From positions 1-64,000 of the forward strand of contig NZ_JAFDVD010000020.1 in assembly GCF_016887965.1 (NCBI RefSeq): DNA of 64,000 nucleotides. Direction: 5' to 3'. Source of the DNA: Phycicoccus sonneratiae. GTDB lineage: Bacteria > Actinomycetota > Actinomycetes > Actinomycetales > Dermatophilaceae. The notes under the pieces were generated by a model that was not told where the DNA came from, did no database searches, and saw only the letters and a list, made by a program, of their open reading frames with translations. Shown here one piece after another: positions 61,410 to 64,000 of the stretch (position 1 is the stretch's first letter; the number at the start of each line of letters is the position of its first letter). Made by a program: the position numbers and the translations under genes.

Positions 61410-62092
61410 TCGTCGTCCGGGGTGAGCGGGGCGGGGCGCCGGTCGTCGAGTTCGTGCTCGGGCACGGCGAGGACCCGGTGGCCGGGCTGGCCGCGCGCGG
61501 CTGGAGCGGGCGGAGCACCGGGGTCGACGGGGTGCTCGGCCGGCTCGTGCTGCGCTTCGAGGTCGTGCCGGTGACGCCGCTACGCGTCCGGCACGGCCCG
61601 CACGGGCCGGGGCTGGCCACCGAGGACCGCGCCGTCGTCCGGCCCCACCAGCGGGTCGCCGCCTACGCCGTCGTCGTCGCCGACGAGCGGCTGCTCCTCA
61701 CCCAGCTCGCCCCGCGCACCGGTGCGGACGGTCGCTGGAACCTGCCCGGGGGTGGCCTCGAACCGGGGGAGTCCGTGGCCGGGGCGGTCGTGCGCGAGGT
61801 GCTCGAGGAGACCGGCCAGGTCGTCGACGACGTGCAGTTCGTCGACGTGATGACCCAGCACTGGGTCGGCCGCTCCGAGCGGGGGGCCGAGGACTACCAC
61901 GCGGTGCGCCTGGTCCACACCGCCCGCTGCACACGACCGACCCGCCCCGTCGTGCACGACGTGGGCGGGTCGACGTCCGACGCCCGGTGGGTGCCCCTCG
62001 ACGACCTCGGCGCGGTGCCGGTCGTCGCGAGCATCCCGGCGGCCCTGCGCGCCGCGGGGGTCCCGGTGCCGGGAGCCTGGCCTCAGTCCTGA
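61406..62092 (+). CDS. Nudix hydrolase with N-terminal extension
   Basis: A 228-residue protein. A Nudix domain at about 85-220 carries the Nudix box GGLEPGESVAGAVVREVLEE near 115-134 with the REVLEE metal-binding Glu residues. The first ~80 residues are an extension I do not recognise. It would hydrolyse a nucleoside diphosphate linked to another group, perhaps a nucleotide sugar given its coupling to the glycosyltransferase gene. The GTG overlaps that gene's stop. Confidence 0.87.
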   Translation: MIVVRGERGGAPVVEFVLGHGEDPVAGLAARGWSGRSTGVDGVLGRLVLRFEVVPVTPLRVRHGPHGPGLATEDRAVVRPHQRVAAYAVVVADERLLLTQLAPRTGADGRWNLPGGGLEPGESVAGAVVREVLEETGQVVDDVQFVDVMTQHWVGRSERGAEDYHAVRLVHTARCTRPTRPVVHDVGGSTSDARWVPLDDLGAVPVVASIPAALRAAGVPVPGAWPQS

Positions 62093-62460
62093 GCCCGGCT
62101 GCTGCGCAGCCCGACCAGGCCGACGAGGAGGACGAGGGCCCCGCCGGCGACGATGGTCCACGGCCCGAGGTCGTTCCACGGCAGGTCGACGTCGGTCAGC
62201 TCGGTGACGAGGACGGCACCGGCCGTCACGAGGCCGAGGATGCCGAGCAGGAGGGCGAAGGGCGCCGGGCCGGAGCGGTAGCGCGGGGCCGGGGGTCCCT
62301 GCTCCGGGGGGCCCACCGGCGACGGCGCGGTGGCCGGGGAGGGAGTCGTTGCCGGGGCCGTGGCCGGTGCGCTGCCGGTGTCCGTCGTCGTGGTGTCGTC
62401 GTCGCGGTCCTCGAGGCCGAGGTCGGCGCTCAGGGGGCGGGTGGTGTCGTCGGTGGTCAT
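62083..62460 (-). CDS. Small protein with two membrane helices, unknown
   Basis: A 125-residue protein: an acidic, Thr/Pro/Ala-rich N-terminal half followed by two predicted membrane helices (about 70-89 and 101-119) and the tail SSRAQD. The ATG at 62460 lies 2 bases after the PspC/LiaF-like gene stop, so the two form an operon. It overlaps the Nudix gene end by 10 bases, tail to tail. The family is not recognised; membrane-stress function is guessed from its partner. Confidence 0.75.
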   Translation of the reverse strand: MTTDDTTRPLSADLGLEDRDDDTTTTDTGSAPATAPATTPSPATAPSPVGPPEQGPPAPRYRSGPAPFALLLGILGLVTAGAVLVTELTDVDLPWNDLGPWTIVAGGALVLLVGLVGLRSSRAQD

Positions 62461-62462
62461 GC

Positions 62463-63845
62463 TCAGCGCTCCTCGATGATCGTGACGTCGCCGATGCCGA
62501 TCTCGGTCGAGACGACGAGCACGGGGGTGTCGTCGCCGACGGTGACGTCCTGGGTGTAGTCGGTGCCCGACCGGTTGTCGACGGTCCTCAGGCCGTTGCC
62601 CGCGGTGCGCGCCTCGTGGGTGAGGTCGCCGACGCCGATCTGGTTCTCGATGCGCACGTCGAGGCCCTCGGGCACGACCACCTGCAGCTCGCCGGCACCG
62701 ACGCTGACGTCGATGGTCGGCGGGGTGCTCGTCTCGGGCAGACCGGCCAGCCCGGCGAGGTCGAGCCGCGCGTCCCCGACGCCGAGGTGGTAGCTGGCCG
62801 GCAGGGTGGTCGTCGTCGGGGTCCAGATCCGGTCGCCGACACCGTTCGTGGCCGGGATGTGCGTCACGAGGGCGGCGAAGACCGTGGTCAGCCCGAGGGC
62901 GATGACGAGGAAGCCGCTGAAGCCGGAGGCCCGGCCGGTGGCGCCGAGGCCGAGGACGACCGCGGAGGCCCCGGCGAGGGCGAGGACGAGGCCGAGGACG
63001 CCCGGTTCGCCCGGGAAGCCCACCGGGTCGGCGATCGCGACGCCGAGGCCGACGAGGGCGATGACCAGGCCGAGGGTGACGAGCCCGACGAAGCCGCTGG
63101 GCCGGCGCCGGCGCGGGGCCGGCGGCACGGGCGGCGGGGGCGGGGCGATCGGGCGCGGTGGGACGGGCGGGGTCGGCGTGCCGCCGTAGGGCGCGCGGGG
63201 CGCGGTCGGCGCCGCGCCCGGGTAGGCGGGCTGGCCGTACGGGGTCGGCGGGTGGCGGTAGCCGGCGGGCGGCGCGCTCGGCGCGGGACCCGCGGCCGGG
63301 GCCGCGTAGGGGGTCGACGGGGTCGACATCGGGGTACCTCCGGGGGGTGGGGGTGGCGGGTAGGCGGTCTGGCCGGTCCACGCGGAGGACCGGGACGAGC
63401 GGCTGCGGGTGGCGAGGAACCAGACGACGAGGGCGACCGGGACGAGCAGCCAGAACGAGCCGCCCCAGGCGTCGCCGCCGGACCCGATGGACACGAGGGC
63501 GCCGAGGACGACGACCCCGGTGAGCACCGCGAGGACGATGGCCCAGGCGTCGCCGTGGCGCATCGCGCGCTCGCCGAGGATCTCGCCGCCGCGGTCCGGC
63601 AGCAGCAGCCAGAGCACGAGGTAGATCGGCAGGCCGATGCCGCCGGCGATGGTCAGGGCGATGGCGGCCGCGCGGATGAGCAGCGGGTCGACGTCGAAGC
63701 GGGCGGCGATGCCGGCGCAGACCCCGCCGAACCAGCGGCGGTCGGTGTCGCGCCGGACGCCGACGCCGCGCAGCCGCTCGAGGCCGTCGTCGAGGACGGT
63801 CGGGCCGCCGGCGGGCGGGGTCTGGGAGGAGGAGGTGTCCGTCAT
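62463..63845 (-). CDS. PspC-domain protein with LiaF/DUF4097-like C-terminus
   Basis: A 460-residue membrane protein. The PspC domain is at about 20-85 (DRRWFGGVCAGIAARFDVDPLLIR), then two helices, a long Pro-rich linker (about 160-270), four further helices, and a C-terminal beta-repeat region (about 365-460) with alternating Gly-Val-Gly-Asp motifs like LiaF/DUF4097 domains. This layout is typical of actinobacterial envelope-stress sensors that sit opposite a PspC-domain histidine kinase. The ATG at 63845 fits the PspC domain; the longer frame overlaps the divergent gene. Confidence 0.87.
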   Translation of the reverse strand: MTDTSSSQTPPAGGPTVLDDGLERLRGVGVRRDTDRRWFGGVCAGIAARFDVDPLLIRAAAIALTIAGGIGLPIYLVLWLLLPDRGGEILGERAMRHGDAWAIVLAVLTGVVVLGALVSIGSGGDAWGGSFWLLVPVALVVWFLATRSRSSRSSAWTGQTAYPPPPPPGGTPMSTPSTPYAAPAAGPAPSAPPAGYRHPPTPYGQPAYPGAAPTAPRAPYGGTPTPPVPPRPIAPPPPPVPPAPRRRRPSGFVGLVTLGLVIALVGLGVAIADPVGFPGEPGVLGLVLALAGASAVVLGLGATGRASGFSGFLVIALGLTTVFAALVTHIPATNGVGDRIWTPTTTTLPASYHLGVGDARLDLAGLAGLPETSTPPTIDVSVGAGELQVVVPEGLDVRIENQIGVGDLTHEARTAGNGLRTVDNRSGTDYTQDVTVGDDTPVLVVSTEIGIGDVTIIEER

Positions 63846-63949
63846 GGCACCCACTCTGGCGGCGAGCGACCCCCCGCGGCCATGAGGGTCGACCCTGAGC
63901 ACCCCCTGACCGGACCCCGGCAGGGGGTCGCAGCCGCCCCCACGTGCGT

Positions 63950-63955
63950 CAGGAT
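63950..63955 (+). promoter_or_regulatory. -10-like element of the gene at the right edge
   Basis: CAGGAT ends 6 bases before a GTG at 63962, the same geometry as the other leaderless starts. Confidence 0.35.
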
Positions 63956-63961
63956 GGTGTC

Positions 63962-64000
63962 GTGCCCACACCGTACGAGCCCGCGGCGACCCGCGTGCGC
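63962..64000 (+). CDS. 5' end of a divergent gene, cut by the window
   Basis: Thirteen codons are visible from a GTG (VPTPYEPAATRVR). The position opposite a PspC/LiaF-like gene suggests a PspC-domain sensor histidine kinase, but nothing in these codons proves it. Confidence 0.4.
   Translation, partial: MPTPYEPAATRVR

Overview
The window is a very GC-rich, gene-dense piece of an actinobacterial chromosome. The combination of WhiB3/WhiD, MurT-GatD, paired guaB/guaB3, HrcA-type CIRCE control of groESL, SURF1 and many apparently leaderless genes fits a high-GC aerobic actinobacterium. The order groES-groEL, whiB3, guaB, guaB3, choD-like, guaA resembles Mycobacterium tuberculosis. The species cannot be named from the sequence alone; an Intrasporangiaceae/Dermatophilaceae-like genus would fit. 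I see no rRNA, tRNA, CRISPR array, transposase, integrase or phage gene.

Region 1 (134-11159) is one tight operon. It encodes a three-ATPase FHA-FtsK/EccC-type motor, a MoxR AAA+ ATPase, a DUF58 protein, a transglutaminase-fold membrane protein that has lost its catalytic triad, and a large membrane-anchored fibronectin-type-III protein. It looks like a secretion or cell-envelope machine whose partners are unidentified. A Ser/Thr kinase with a similar extracellular FN3-like domain lies 8 kb away (19267-20919).

Region 2 (11276-19265) is an accessory stretch of small, unrelated genes: a uracil-DNA-glycosylase-like protein, a methyltransferase, an Imm-5-like/Arr fusion, a DHFR-like reductase, two VOC proteins, a MarR regulator with two palindromic operators, a MerR-sliding-clamp fusion, a small monooxygenase-fold protein, a GNAT acetyltransferase and a mazEF pair. 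It also holds the longest gene-poor gap (16905-17402).

Region 3 (19267-32340) holds the kinase, nucleoside hydrolase plus ribokinase (salvage), an acyl-CoA oxidase/dehydrogenase, a THUMP-like methyltransferase, groES-groEL with two CIRCE operators, a PadR regulator with an ABC exporter, an Asp/Glu racemase and an S4-domain protein.

Region 4 (32571-53194) is the conserved core: whiB3, guaB, two lipoproteins, a P1 peptidase, an EmrB-type MFS exporter, guaB3, two Met/His-rich envelope proteins, a succinate-semialdehyde dehydrogenase, a ChoD-like flavoprotein, DUF1905, DedA, a heterodimeric ABC exporter with one dead ATP site, MOSC, SURF1, DUF3817 and guaA.

Region 5 (53195-64000) starts with a striking 21-bp-period palindrome array. 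It continues with an alpha/beta hydrolase, murT-gatD (lipid II amidation), an M18 aminopeptidase, an envelope cluster (YbhN-like flippase, PIG-L deacetylase, GT4 glycosyltransferase, Nudix), a PspC/LiaF-like protein, and the first codons of a divergent gene running off the right edge.

Regulation is unusually readable. At least a dozen genes that do not follow closely in an operon carry a TAnnnT -10 hexamer ending 6-8 nt before the start codon, implying leaderless mRNAs. Convergent gene ends carry long perfect hairpins without U-tracts.
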